Part shown: piece after piece, positions 44,807 to 55,908 of the stretch
Position numbering within the stretch: position 1 is the first letter of the stretch
Layout: each line of letters opens with the position of its first letter
NCBI RefSeq assembly: GCF_000003195.3
Contig: NC_012871.2
Coordinates: 19,226,658 to 19,290,657 of the forward strand
Direction of reading: 5' to 3'
DNA length: 64,000 nucleotides
Origin: Sorghum bicolor
Lineage: Eukaryota; Streptophyta; Magnoliopsida; Poales; Poaceae
Notes under the pieces: generated by a model
Seen by the model: the letters and a program-made list of their open reading frames with translations, nothing else
What the model was told of the DNA's origin: nothing
Databases searched by the model: none
Program-made: the position numbers and the translations under genes

Positions 44807-46699
44807 TCACTGTATAGTCTCTCTCTGGTCTGGGTTTGAATGTGAAGTGTTCTCTTGACCGTTTATGTTGAACTTGATTTCTCCCTTCCCGACATCAATG
44901 TGGGCATTGGCAGTGCTCAGAAATGGTCTTCCAAGGATGATGGACACTTTCGAGTCAGGACTCATGTCCAGTACTACGAAGTCTACTGGCACCAGGAAAT
45001 CTCTGATCTTGACTGGAATGTTCTCGGCGATGCCCAACGGGTGTCGAACCGATTGATCCGCTAGTTGTAGGCACATTGATGTTGGTTCTAAGGTTGCATG
45101 CTCAAGCTTTTTGTAGACTGATGCTGGCATCACACTGACACTTGCTCCGAGATCACAAAGTGCATTGTTGAAGTGTTGGTTTCCGATCGAGCAATCAATA
45201 GTGGGGCATCCTGGGTCTTCCTTCTTCTTTGGTGGTTTATTGAGGATGGTCGCACTATATTCTTCTGTCAGCTTGATAACCTCAGTGGTGGGCAGTGGTC
45301 TCTTCTTGTTAAGAATATCTCTGATGTACTTTGCATATGTAGGTACTTGTATGGCATCGAGCAGAGGTATGTTGACATATAATTTCTGAATGACCTCTAC
45401 AAACTTACCAAACTGCTCATCCAACTGCAGTCCTCTGTTTCTTCTAGGAAATGGCAAATAGTTGGTGTCGTAAAAATCTTTTCTCATTTCTCCAGTTCTT
45501 GGTGGTTGGAGCAGATCTTCTGCTTCAACTGGGCTTTCTTCTTATATCACTGCTGGTTGCACTGGTGCTGATGTTCTTTGTTTCTCTTTTGGGTATGGTG
45601 GATCTCTGGTAGCTTTACCTCCTCTAGTAGTTATATTCTTTACCTGCTCAATGTTAGTAGCAACAGGCAGTGCAGCAGCTAACTTTATTAATTTAAGCTC
45701 TACCCTTTTATTAAGAGTGTTTTGCTCATCAAAGGCAGTTAGTAGAAAATCCATTTTATTGTGTATATCTTTTAGAGATGATTCATTTGTATCTAGCCTT
45801 TGTTTAACTTCATCATTAATTTTGGTTTGTTGAGCAATTATCTCTTTTAATGAAAGTTGTTTGACAGTATTACCTGAATTCATACCTTTGCTATTGGGTT
45901 GACTCGAAGTTGGTTGATATTTGTATGCTGTCTCAATGGCCCTTTGATCTTCTTTGAACTTGGCCCTTTGGTCAATCCAATGAAGCAAATTTTCCATCTC
46001 AGTTGATAATACATTTACTTCTTCTGGTATTTCTTCAGTTTGATGACATTGTTGAGCTTTATCTTGGAACCAGCTTTGATTTTCTACTATCTTATCCAAA
46101 AGTATCTCTGCTTTTCCAGTTGTAAGCTCCAAGAATGATCCTTTAGCAGATGCATCTAGGCACTCACGAGTCTTCTGGGTTAATCCATGGTAGAAGGTCT
46201 GCATAAGTAACCATGTGGCCATTCCATGGTGAGGATAATCTGATATGTATCCTTGAAAACGCTCCCATGCTTCTGAAATGGCTTCTGTCTTCTGCTGTTG
46301 GAATCTGACAATATTTCCTCTTAAGGCAGTTGTTTTGCCTATAGGGAAAAACTTTGATAGAAAGGCATCTGACAAGTTCGTCCAGTTGTTGATGTTATCT
46401 TGATGAGTGTAGAACCACTTCCTCGCTTTTCCTTCTAGTGAGAATGGAAAAAGGCGAAGCAGTATGACGGCTTTGTCAAGTCCATTGATGTGGATTGTGC
46501 TTCCAATCTCTAAGAAATTCTGCAAGTGTGCACTAGCATCTTCATGTGCCTTTCCAGTGAATTGTGTAGCTTGCACCAAATTGATGAGGCTTGACTTGAG
46601 CTCAAACTCGGGTATTCCTTCTTCTACTGCAAATCTTGGACCAGTTGGAATGTTGTTGAGACTTGGAGCAGAGAATTCTTGCAAGGTCTTTTGTGCCAT
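44807..46699 (-). pseudogene. gag-pro: Family-B gag-protease, one in-frame stop
   Basis: Gag starts at ATG 46699 (MAQKTLQEFSAPSLNNIP) and includes LLRLFPFSLEGKARKWFY and PHHGMATWLLMQTFYHGL. At 45544-45542 a TAA interrupts a frame that otherwise continues into protease (PTIDCSIGNQHFNNALCDLGAS, active site DLG, then IILGRPFLSTA) and stops at 44807. There is no CCHC knuckle between capsid and protease, unlike families C and F. Gag forms the particle and protease cleaves it; here the stop would separate them unless read through. Lengths: 385 residues before the stop and about 245 after. Confidence 0.85.
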
Positions 46700-47016
46700 A
46701 GCTTCAGCAATTGGTAGCTAGCTTCTTCTTCTCTTGATTGCTTTGGTTCTGATGATGGAGAGTTGAATGTACCCAAAGTCAATCCTGTTATACCCTGTAT
46801 AAAAATATAAACACAGAAAAACAACAGGGTGAACCTGCCAAAGCAGCGGTGCCTTGTTATGATTTCTCACTTAGTAGCTGTTTTATGCAATTATTTCTCT
46901 ATAGTCTAGTCTAATATTTTATATGAATAACCTTGACTGATTTTCTGGCTTTCCTTAATATTACCCTTTTGTTCCCTTTTATGACTTATTCCTGAGACTC
47001 ATATAATTCCTATAAT
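46700..47016 (-). other. Leader of the minus-strand B element
   Basis: Noncoding DNA between primer site and gag, closely matching 6870-7157 of the other B copy. Confidence 0.7.
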
Positions 47017-47034
47017 TCCCCGGCAACGGCGCCA
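47017..47034 (-). other. Primer binding site, canonical tRNA-Asp type
   Basis: TGGCGCCGTTGCCGGGGA on the minus strand, eight bases from the LTR end. Confidence 0.9.
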
Positions 47035-47042
47035 GAAATGCT

Positions 47043-48533
47043 TGTTGACACTAGCTAACACCACTTAGATACTAGGTTGTCATCCCTAGCATGGCGCCAG
47101 AGTGTACAAAGGTATTTATAAATGTAAAGGCTCTCTAGAAAATAATCTATTCTATCCGCAAGCGCACAGATAAAACACCTCATTGTAGCATTTCACCAGG
47201 ATAAGTATTCCAGGTATCGTTATTTATAATTTTGCTCTAGGGATCTCAAGAAGATGGAATTAAATCAATGGATAAAATCTATCAAGGCATAGACTAGAGA
47301 TAAACTTGCAAGAACATGATTACTAATAAGAAACTCGTCACACAGTCACTTACTCTAGCAGGGGGTAAACCATAAAGATAATGATAATAAAGTATAAGTT
47401 CGTGGGTAGATGACACAGCGATTAGAAAATAGACTACTCCTCATATATGTAGGTGATGTCGGATTAGCTAGAGAATGGATTCTAAGTTATCTACTAACTA
47501 CTAAGTCATAATCTACTCTAGTTATCTACAGGATCATATATAGCATAAAAGACTCTTCATTCATGTATAAGGAACATTGATAAAGTAAATCAGAGCATCG
47601 CATGACTTACTCCACAATACCGGTTCTGCCTGTCCTATCAACGGAGGGTGGACTATATAAGAATCAACGAAGCTGTCACTATCGCGAACTACCACACGAC
47701 TCGGCTAATTGGATACATTTGCAGATAAATAACATCTAAGTACCACGCTCACATGTGATCTATCACCTAACTCCCTCGCGTCAAGAGCTAAGCGCTTTGC
47801 AAACTTATACATAAACTCATTATCAATTAGAACTATATCAAATATAGAACTAGAGCAAACTAAGAACATAATAATTAAAGACATAATGCAATTAGAACAA
47901 AGAATTAGAGAAAGATATGAATAATACCAATCTTTATTACCGAAGATCCGAATCCAGAGCGTAGTGCTCTACTTCTCTAATTGCTATCTAATCAACCTCT
48001 AAACTTGAAGGATTAGGGAGTAGCTAATTCTAATTCTCTGTGGGAGAGAGATCTAAACCCTAACTTTGATGGCTACCTCTGAATAATGATTTCTCCTCTC
48101 CTCCTCCAGGGGCCAGGGGGTCTGGTTTTATAGTCCCCTCAAGTGAACGTGAGCCATTGGATCAAACCGACATAGATTGTATGTTTTAGATTGATCCTTT
48201 AGGTCGGTGGAGCGTAGTCCCGAAGCAGAGTCCTGTTTGGCCTCCAACCCTGGGCGGGCGCCCTGCCCCCGAGCCCGAATCGCCTCTCGTTCGTTCCCGT
48301 GGCTTCTGGATCCTTCTAGATCGAGGAAAATTGCGCGGCACGTAATTATCTCGTTGTAAACATGACATGTGGGCCTTCTCTCCATATTTTCTGATAAACC
48401 CCTGCAGAAATAGATAAACACCAAAACTCATGGAATTCTGTCAGATAAAACCCTAATTCTAGATGTTTGTTTCATATTGATCCTTTTTCATGTTTATTTG
48501 ATTATTAATTTTAGTACTTAAGGACCGTCAACA
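47043..48533 (-). repeat. 5' LTR of the minus-strand B element
   Basis: 1491 bases, almost identical to 39246-40758 except that one of the two GC boxes is deleted (about 48250). The U5 hairpin is at 47150-47175 and a primer-site-like segment at 47083-47099. Confidence 0.95.
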
Positions 48534-48538
48534 GACAA

Positions 48539-48807
48539 CATGTCATTCGCCTCGCTCTTGGCTACAGATGGCTCCCCTTCTCCTCCTCCCCAGTGGCACT
48601 AGTTGTGTGGCTATGCCTCTTGTAATTGTCCTCCTTGCTACTATCCTGGCCACAGTTGTCGGCCACGTTCGAGAGGTAGCCGCCAAAGCTCTAGGACTCC
48701 ATGAAGGCATCTAGAAAGGGAGAATATGTAGTGTAAACTCAAGGTAGATGGAAACCTGCAAACTCAGATCTTGGTCCATTAGATTGTAAACGTGTGGAGG
48801 GAGTCAG
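48539..48807. other. Unclassified DNA left of the F element
   Basis: Continuation of 38884-39245. Reading across the empty site gives a short frame, VLDNMSFASLLATDGSPSPP, that soon stops. No family recognised. Confidence 0.3.
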
Positions 48808-49942
48808 TGTTGGTACCCCTTATCTTATAAATATAAACATCACTTTAATAAATAAAATAAATAGATGGTAGGGCTTTGAACTAACCTTTCCACAAGTTTT
48901 GTTGCAAATATCAATTTTAGGTATGACACGTGGAAAGGCGCAAAAGACACGAGAAAGCGTATTCAGAAAAGGCGCAAATCAAAGATAAATGGAAAAGCCC
49001 ACCAAAACACTGAACTGGATCCATCCGTAACCACGGGAAGGATTAGGGCCTAGAGATGAACCGACCACGTGAAGGCAGTGGCCAGGGGGCCCACCAGTGG
49101 TGCGGCCGCACCCTAGTGCGGGCGCACCCCCCGTGGCGGCAACTCGGTCCCACCTTTTTCAGGCGGTTGCATGGCGGCATGCATAGGATGGTTTCACCTC
49201 CTACAAAATTTAGATCGCCATGAACCGTCCTTGTTGGGCTATAAATAGATGGCTCCACACCATTCAACACACACACCATCATTTGGAGCAATACACCTCA
49301 CATTTCTACACTTGTTCTTTAGTTTAGATTCAGTAGTAGAGCAAGGCAAAGCTATCAAGGAGAGCTTGTCTCCTTGGAGGATCTTAGAGCTTCTTCATAT
49401 GAATACAATTCAGTTCTCCTCCATGAGCAAGTTCTTATCTTATTTATATGATTATGCAATTGAATTAGAGTATAATTGTGTTCATATCTTGTGCATAGAT
49501 ATGAACTAGTTCTTAGTTGTTGTGCTATGCTCTTGATGTTTTCATCCTTGTTCTTCATCGTTCATCGAATTAGTATGAATAGACAATGGATTAAGATTGG
49601 GGTAACAGTTTGTTGGGCTGTGATGGCCACTCTTAGTCGAGCCTGTCAATCCGAAGGGTTGGGGTCCCGGGAGGCTAGGAGGCATTTCCAATTACACGGG
49701 CGAGGTGCTCGGGTATGCGGAGATCAGCGGATGGGCGAGTATCTTTTGGGTAGATGGTTAGGTGGCAGGGTAGTGACAGCCCTGTCATCCCTGGTATTCC
49801 CCCACGATCAGGTATTCCGGTAGGAGTTCTGTAAAGTCCCTATCGGCTAGATGTCTAGCTGCGGGGATCTCCCAAGAGCCTCAGACTTAGTTCTAACTCT
49901 AGTTATATTGATTAGATGTTCTACTAACAATTCTTTGCATAG
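48808..49942 (+). repeat. Family-F 5' LTR, part 1
   Basis: Begins TGTTGGTACCCCTTATC. Contains the palindrome GGTGCGGCCGCACC (49099-49112) with an imperfect second copy (49116-49128) and TATAAATA (49240-49247). Interrupted by a solo LTR after CATAG. Confidence 0.75.
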
Positions 49943-51145
49943 TGTTGACAGTCCTTAAGTACCAAATATAATCATCAAATAAATAAAGAAAAGGATCCAA
50001 ATGCAACAAACACCCAGACTTAGGGTTTTATCTGACAAAATTCCACGAGTTTTGGTGTTTGTCTATTTATGCAGGGGGTTATCAGGAAATATGGAGGAAA
50101 GGCCCACACGTCAGGTTTACATAGAGATATTAACGTGTGCGGCAATTTTCTATCATCTAGAAGAATCCAGAAGCCACGGGAACGAACGGGAGGCTGAGCG
50201 GACCTGGGGGCAGGGCGCCTGCCCTCCCCCATAGGGCGCCCGCCCTGCTACAGGAGCCAATCAGGCTCCGCCTCGCGGATTATGCTCCACCGACCTAAAG
50301 GATTAAGGAAAACCGTGCGATTAAGGTCGGTTTGATCCGACGGCCCACGTTCATTTGGAAGGGCTATATAAGCAGGCACCCTGGCCCCTAGAGAGGATAT
50401 CTCTTCTAAAGAATCAAAGCTAGGGTTTCAATTATTCATCCAAGTAGAGAGGATCCCTCTAGTTCATCTAGTTCTAGTTCTAGTTCTAGTTCTAGTTCTA
50501 GTTAGTTCTAGTTGTAATCTAGAAAATAGGGAGGGAGAAGAGGAGAGCAGAGGAGGAGCCGGATCTGTCAGATCTTCCTCAACATTGTACTTTTGCAGCA
50601 ACTGGTTCGTTCTTCATCGTTCTCCAAGTTCTTCAATTCATAATTCCTGAGTTCTTTAATTACTTTTATTTACATTCAAGTTATTTATTGGATTCCCGCT
50701 AGAGTAGTAATTAATATATTAGACGTAGTGTTTAGTCTTGCAATTACATGGAATTGCACCCAATCCTGCGGATTGTTGTGGTAACCCTAGGGTAGTGACA
50801 GCCCTAACGGTTGACGTATTCCACCTCGTTCGGATCGGTGTTTATAGGACCGTAGTCAGAGCTTCCTAGCCCCTTCTTATCTCTTTCTGTGGTTAGTGTT
50901 CTGATGTTCCGAAATAAATAATCTTTGAAGTAATTCTTGATTCTTAGATCAACTAGGGAACTCTCAGGAAACTTCCTCTCTTCTCACAAAAAATAATTAT
51001 ACAGTTATCCTTGGACGATCTTGAATCTTAATTAGTACACTCACGTTCCCTATGGAAAATCGATACTCTGGAATACTCCTGGGTGAAAGCTACATCGGTG
51101 TTTGTGCGCATGTGGTTTTTTTGTTTGCGTTTAAAATACCCAACA
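49943..51145 (+). repeat. Solo A-like LTR
   Basis: TGTTGACAGTCC to AAAATACCCAACA, with flanks CATAG and CGTAG (target duplication with one mismatch) and no internal region, so it is what remains after recombination between two LTRs. The first 50 bases resemble family C (TTAAGTACCAAATATAATC), the rest family A. The minisatellite is short. Confidence 0.85.
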
Positions 51146-51150
51146 CGTAG

Positions 51151-51743
51151 TTATATAAGATAAATGCCGGCTCAAGTAGTTGTTTATTTCTTTTATTTCC
51201 TTATTTTCTCTTTATTCCTTGAGGTTGACCCAATGACTGTGTACACTATCCATATTTTAAGAGCCTGCCGTGACCCCTGATTAGACTATGTCTACCTATG
51301 CATCTCAATAAGTGATCATGCTACAAACCAAGCTAGATGCATTTGATACGCCCTCCTACGGGATTAAATACGATAACCCTTGAATACTCACAGGTTGAAA
51401 TGCTACAATATCAGTTCTGTTCGCTTGCAGTTTTATTCTTTATATTCATGAACTATTGATTGGCGTACCTAATTACCGTTACTTAAGATTGTAAACTCTG
51501 TGCATTTATCTGGCGTCGTGCTACAGCTTTGCATCTCGTAAGTAAGGATGGTTAGGATGGCCAATCCAGCATTCCTAATTATTGTTACCAGACTGCACTG
51601 CTAAGGCCAGCGCCGTTAAAGGCCTTGGGTTATCTCTCTAACGTAACGATAGTTATGGTATACCAACACTCAACATTTCTGGTGCCATTGCTAATGAATG
51701 ATTTATAGTCTATCTTTAGTAGTGACGCTAAGAAATTCCAACA
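51151..51743 (+). repeat. Family-F 5' LTR, part 2
   Basis: It resumes the F LTR and ends GAAATTCCAACA. Includes a weak U5 hairpin (TTCTG-TTCGCTTG-CAG, 51415-51430) and two primer-site-like segments: TGGCGTCGTGCTACAG (51511-51526) and TGGTGCCATTGCTAATGA (51680-51697). Combined F LTR about 1.73 kb. Confidence 0.75.
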
Positions 51744-51751
51744 AGCATTTC

Positions 51752-51769
51752 TGGTGCCATTGCCGGGGA
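51752..51769 (+). other. Primer binding site, family F
   Basis: TGGTGCCATTGCCGGGGA, an Athila-type site with two transitions, eight bases after the LTR. Confidence 0.85.
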
Positions 51770-51892
51770 GGGCAAAGAACAATGCAAACATCTAGTTTTG
51801 GCACTTAGCATTGATTACAAAATAAGCATTGGTAGCCATAGTTTAAGCAGGAAATCTTTGCTGTTTTCTTCCTCTTTTTATTGGAATGAAAA
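51770..51892 (+). other. Family-F leader, left remnant
   Basis: Noncoding. The F sequence resumes at 60360 shortly before the gag ATG; the minus-strand C array lies between. Confidence 0.55.
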
Positions 51893-51985
51893 CAGGATAG
51901 TGTATGAGCGGTTTCAACTTACCGCTCATACACTATCCTGTGGAGTTTTTGCTGTGGGAAGGCATCTTCGTGTGCCTTCCCACAG
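51893..51985. repeat. Two consecutive perfect hairpins at a rearrangement junction
   Basis: Hairpin 1: 20-base arms (51893-51912 and 51921-51940) with loop TTCAACTT. Hairpin 2: 13-base arms CTGTGGGAAGGCA (51952-51964) and TGCCTTCCCACAG (51973-51985) with loop TCTTCGTG. From 51961 on the sequence matches family-C gag on the minus strand (compare 58248 onward); to the left it is F leader. The fold-backs sit exactly where the left end of the C array is lost. Confidence 0.85.
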
Positions 51986-52272
51986 AACTGGTTGGATTGC
52001 ACCATGTTGATAAGTCCAGGCTTGAGCTCAAAGTTGCCATCGATCTCTGTAGTAGGTCCAGTGCGGATGTTGTCCGTAGTGGGAGCTGAGAACTCACGGA
52101 TCGATTTGTTTGCCATGGCTTCGAACTCTGAAGACAAGTTCCAGTGATCTTCTTGATTGGATGAAGCTTCTTGCTGCAGTGTCGATGATCTCTTCTTGAG
52201 CTTGGCTCTTGTTTTTCTGAATAATGCTTCGAGATTGTCAACAAAATTTCTTGGAAGATGTCTTCTATTCAT
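51965..52272 (-). pseudogene. gag: Family-C gag N-terminus, truncated
   Basis: ATG at 52272 opens MNRRHLPRNFVDNLEALF, then SEFEAMANKSIREFSAPTTDNIRTGP and LINMVQSNQFCGKAHEDA, where it meets the fold-back junction. It supplies the gag start that is mutated in the copy at 58530. Confidence 0.75.
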
Positions 52273-52405
52273 ACATTGTCCTGCATAAGATAAAATAGAA
52301 AAATATCGGGGTAAAACTGTATGAGAGAATTGATAAGCTCAATCATATTAATGATGCCAATGATAACTCAAAATCCTATATTCATTCCTAATTAGTAATC
52401 AACCT

Positions 52406-52423
52406 TCCCCGGCAACGGCGCCA
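52406..52423 (-). other. Primer binding site, family C
   Basis: TGGCGCCGTTGCCGGGGA on the minus strand, next to the LTR at 52432. Confidence 0.9.
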
Positions 52424-52431
52424 AAAATGCT

Positions 52432-53975
52432 TGTTGGGTATTCTTAACATCATTACCAAAAGTAGACTAAGTTTTCTAAATCTGATAACGGTGCCAAAAA
52501 TGTCAAACCTATCTCTCATACCACTTAAGCCAAGTTGTCATCCCCAGCATGACATGAGAGACGCGGTATTGAAATATGCAATTGCTCATCTAAATAAATA
52601 ATGAATGGGATCTGCAAGCGCACAGATTAATACCGATGTAGCATTTTAACCGGGAAGTATTCCAGGTATCGTTATTTATATTTTTACCACTGGAAAGGGA
52701 TTAGTAATCATCAATGTTGATTATAGAATGGAATATAAGATTGAGTATCTATCATTGCATGTGTAATTGAGAACATTTATCTAATTCTTTCATACAGGGA
52801 TAAGTATCACATAAAAGAAATATAAAGTAATGAATAGTGATAAAGGTAATTAATCTGATCAGCATAACTTAGCCACATATAAATATGATAAGCACCTCAA
52901 TTAGATATTCTAGAAAGTCATTAGCATGGTATTAGAACGAACTATAAGAATATTTCCTAAGTTATTCTCAACTATACAGTCTAGCATTATCATAGTTAGT
53001 GCAAGCATACTTAGCAATCATTGCGAGACAGGACTACGCCCATGCATAGTGATATTAGCAAGGAATATGTGAAACATCGTAATCACTCCCCTGTAATAAT
53101 GTTACTCTGCCAGCCCAATACACGAGAGGGGGACTATATAAGAATCAATGAAGCTGTCACTATCACGAACTACCCCGCGATCTGTCATATTGGGTATAAT
53201 CGTAGATAAATACGGTATAAGCACCACGTCTACACAATATCTATCATTTACCCCTGGATCCAATGGATAAACACTATATGATCCTAAACATGTATATAGA
53301 TCCAATCTAACTAAGCCAAGTATATAACTATGATAAACTAAGAACAATATAATCTTGAATATAAACAAGTAGAGCAAAGTCATAAGCAATATATTGAAGT
53401 AGAACAAAGTCATATTCATAATATTGAAGAACAAAGATGATCAATTAGAAGAACAATTAGAGAATTACAAAGAATCCTCTTGACAGATCCGGAAGCCAAT
53501 CGAATTAGGGTTGAGGGGCTCTCTCCTCCAGGGGCCATGGGGTCTGGTTTTATAGTCCCTTCTAGTGAATATAGGCCGTTGGATCAAACCGACATTGATT
53601 GAACGGTTATCCTTGATCCTTTAGGCCGGTGGAGATTGATCCTGAAAGAGAGTCCTGATTGGACTCAGCAGGGGGGCGGGCGCCCTGGTCTCCTGGGCGG
53701 GCGCCCAGGCCAGGCCCCGTTTCGCCTCCGCTTTGTTCCCGTGGCTTCTGGAGTCTTCTAGATGTAAGGTAATTGCGCGGCACGTTGATATCTCTATGTA
53801 ATCCCGACGTGTGGGCCTTTCTTCCATATTTCCTGATAACCCCCTGCAGAAATAGACAAACACCAAAACTTGTGGAATTCTATCAGATAAAACCCTAAGT
53901 CTGGATGTTGATTTCATTTGGATCCTTTTCTTTGTTTATTTGATAATTAAATTTGATACTTAAGGACCGTCAACA
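52432..53975 (-). repeat. Family-C LTR shared by two internal regions
   Basis: On the minus strand TGTTGACGG (53975) to ACCCAACA (52432). A primer site and gag lie on one side, a polypurine tract on the other, so it serves as the 3' LTR of the right unit and the 5' LTR of the left unit. About 110 bases are deleted near 53500 relative to 58703-60359. Confidence 0.9.
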
Positions 53976-53977
53976 AA

Positions 53978-53990
53978 CTCCCCCAAGCTT
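53978..53990 (-). other. Polypurine tract, minus-strand family C
   Basis: AAGCTTGGGGGAG on the minus strand, next to the shared LTR. Confidence 0.8.
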
Positions 53991-55908
53991 ACCTCTTGCT
54001 CGTCCCTGAGCAATGATAATCTCAGCGATGGATCAAAAGTTGTTGTAATGCCTTTAAAAGTTGACGATACACATGCTTTTAAATAAGATCTCATCTCTGA
54101 GTTAGAGTAAACTGTCAAGACTTAAAACTTACTGACTTTACCTTTTACCATGGGACTTGTAACCGTCACTTCTGTCTTGAGTAGTTGAAAGATAGAACAG
54201 TCTAATCAAGTGCCATGTCTCTTATTCTTGATCAGCTATAGCTCTAGAGTTTTTGTAGATTTTCAAATAAAACTCAGAGATTCCTTGTATGACTCTCTCA
54301 AATCTCTCTTTTGTGGTATTTCTAGATCTTTACCAAGGCAGTGATGTTATATGCCTTCTCTCAAAATATGTGGTATTTGTGGTATAAAGCATAGTGACAT
54401 TGCCTTCTCTCTCACCCTACTCTAATAAGGCTTTAATATCTAGAGCTCATAGGTGGGAGATAAAGTATACATACTCACAAGACAATTATTGTATAGTCAA
54501 ACCATGGATCCAAAGAAACAAATCACTAAGTCAAATCAAGATGTGCATGTGTGGTGAATGAATGGTGTATGGTGATGATGGTGATAACAATGGTGAAAGT
54601 CTAATTCTAATTTTGCTCTTTTGATGGGATACATACCTTCCTTGCTTTTTGAAACTTTGTGATGAGAATGAGATGCTCTTCTTTTTCTTTCCTCTCAGGT
54701 GGGTATCTTGTACCCCTAATTCTACAGTCGGACACTTGTCCATTTTTACCTCTCGTCTCACTTTTTCTTTTCTTTCCTTCGAGGTAGCATGTGTGAGTGA
54801 ACGTGCAAGTGAATCTTGATTTTAACCACATGACGAGCTCCTAAAGGTCTACACAGCTTGACCACACTCAATGCTCATAAGCAGTAAAAAGTAAATGTGT
54901 GGCTCAGAGTCTAGCAAGCATGTATATATGGCTGTGGTAGGAATTAAACTCTCATCATACAGAAACTCATCATGTATTATTTTAAAGATTTTCAAAAATA
55001 AAATTCTCCAGAATTCTAGCATCTCTAGAACAGATAAACAGCACTCAATCTTCCCATATCATATCCGTTAACAACTTAGACTTCAGATCAAGTTTTCTTC
55101 CCACAAGTTTAGATTTAAAGCAAGCTTTAAATTGTAACAGTTATGTCTAAACTTGAGAGGACTTAAATTTGAAAATTAGGCAGAGCAACTATTCATCATA
55201 TCCATGCTAGAGTTTTATTATTAAGATTCAGTTTAGCATAGCCACTTTATTTATTTATTAAACACACTAAGCAAAAGATATATATATATATATATATAAG
55301 CACAAAATCTTTATTTGGTTTTCCATAGTTATGTATATTTATATTTTAATATAGTATAAGTATAAAGATAGATAGAAACACTTAGCGAGATAAATGGGGG
55401 TGCTCTCCCCAAGCTGAATTTTGATGTAATTTCTCTTGATGTAGCTAGCAGGTGGCAGTGGTGTATTTGAAAGTCGGCAGTATCCTGACAGCGATTAGAA
55501 TGTCCTCCGTCTCCTAGTCTTCTTGATTCTTAAATTCTGTGGAGCTCAAATAGACAACAAAGCTTTGTGGAACTGATTAAGTGTTAGCATAAATATCTAG
55601 CCTTTATCATGTTGAGACTCCTCAATAAATATCACTCTCTATTTTTATATTTTCATTTTATAAAGCAGAAAAAATATTTATTTTATTTTTATGCCACCAC
55701 AGTGAATGTACTTATGGGTTTTATACCACTCGTATACTCACATGGGGCTTACTATTTTTAACATTTTTATTTTCTTTTTAGGATAGTATGAACATAATTA
55801 ACTAAGAAAACTATTTTCAATAATTGAAAGGAAAAGGATAACTACCAAGTTTACCTCTTGGAAAGGTGTTCGGTGTTTTTAAGTCCTCCGAACGGGACTC
55901 TCCGTTTT
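53991..55908 (-). other. 3' noncoding region, minus-strand family C
   Basis: No gene. Hairpins two and three at 54730-54741 and 54701-54715; the first is deleted near 54786. It also has an (AT)n run near 55280 and a purine box near 55400. Confidence 0.7.

Larger units (their letters stand above)
39246..48533 (-). mobile_element. Complete family-B Athila element lacking RT and integrase
   Basis: Flanked by a perfect 5-bp duplication GACAA (39241-39245, 48534-48538). The two LTRs differ by only a few bases and one deletion of about 20 bases, so this is probably the youngest insertion here. Minus-strand order: LTR, primer site, gag-protease, internal promoter, ATHILA-type ORF, 3' noncoding region, polypurine tract, LTR. 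Between protease and the extra ORF there is no RT, RNase H or integrase, so it needs enzymes from elsewhere. Confidence 0.95.
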
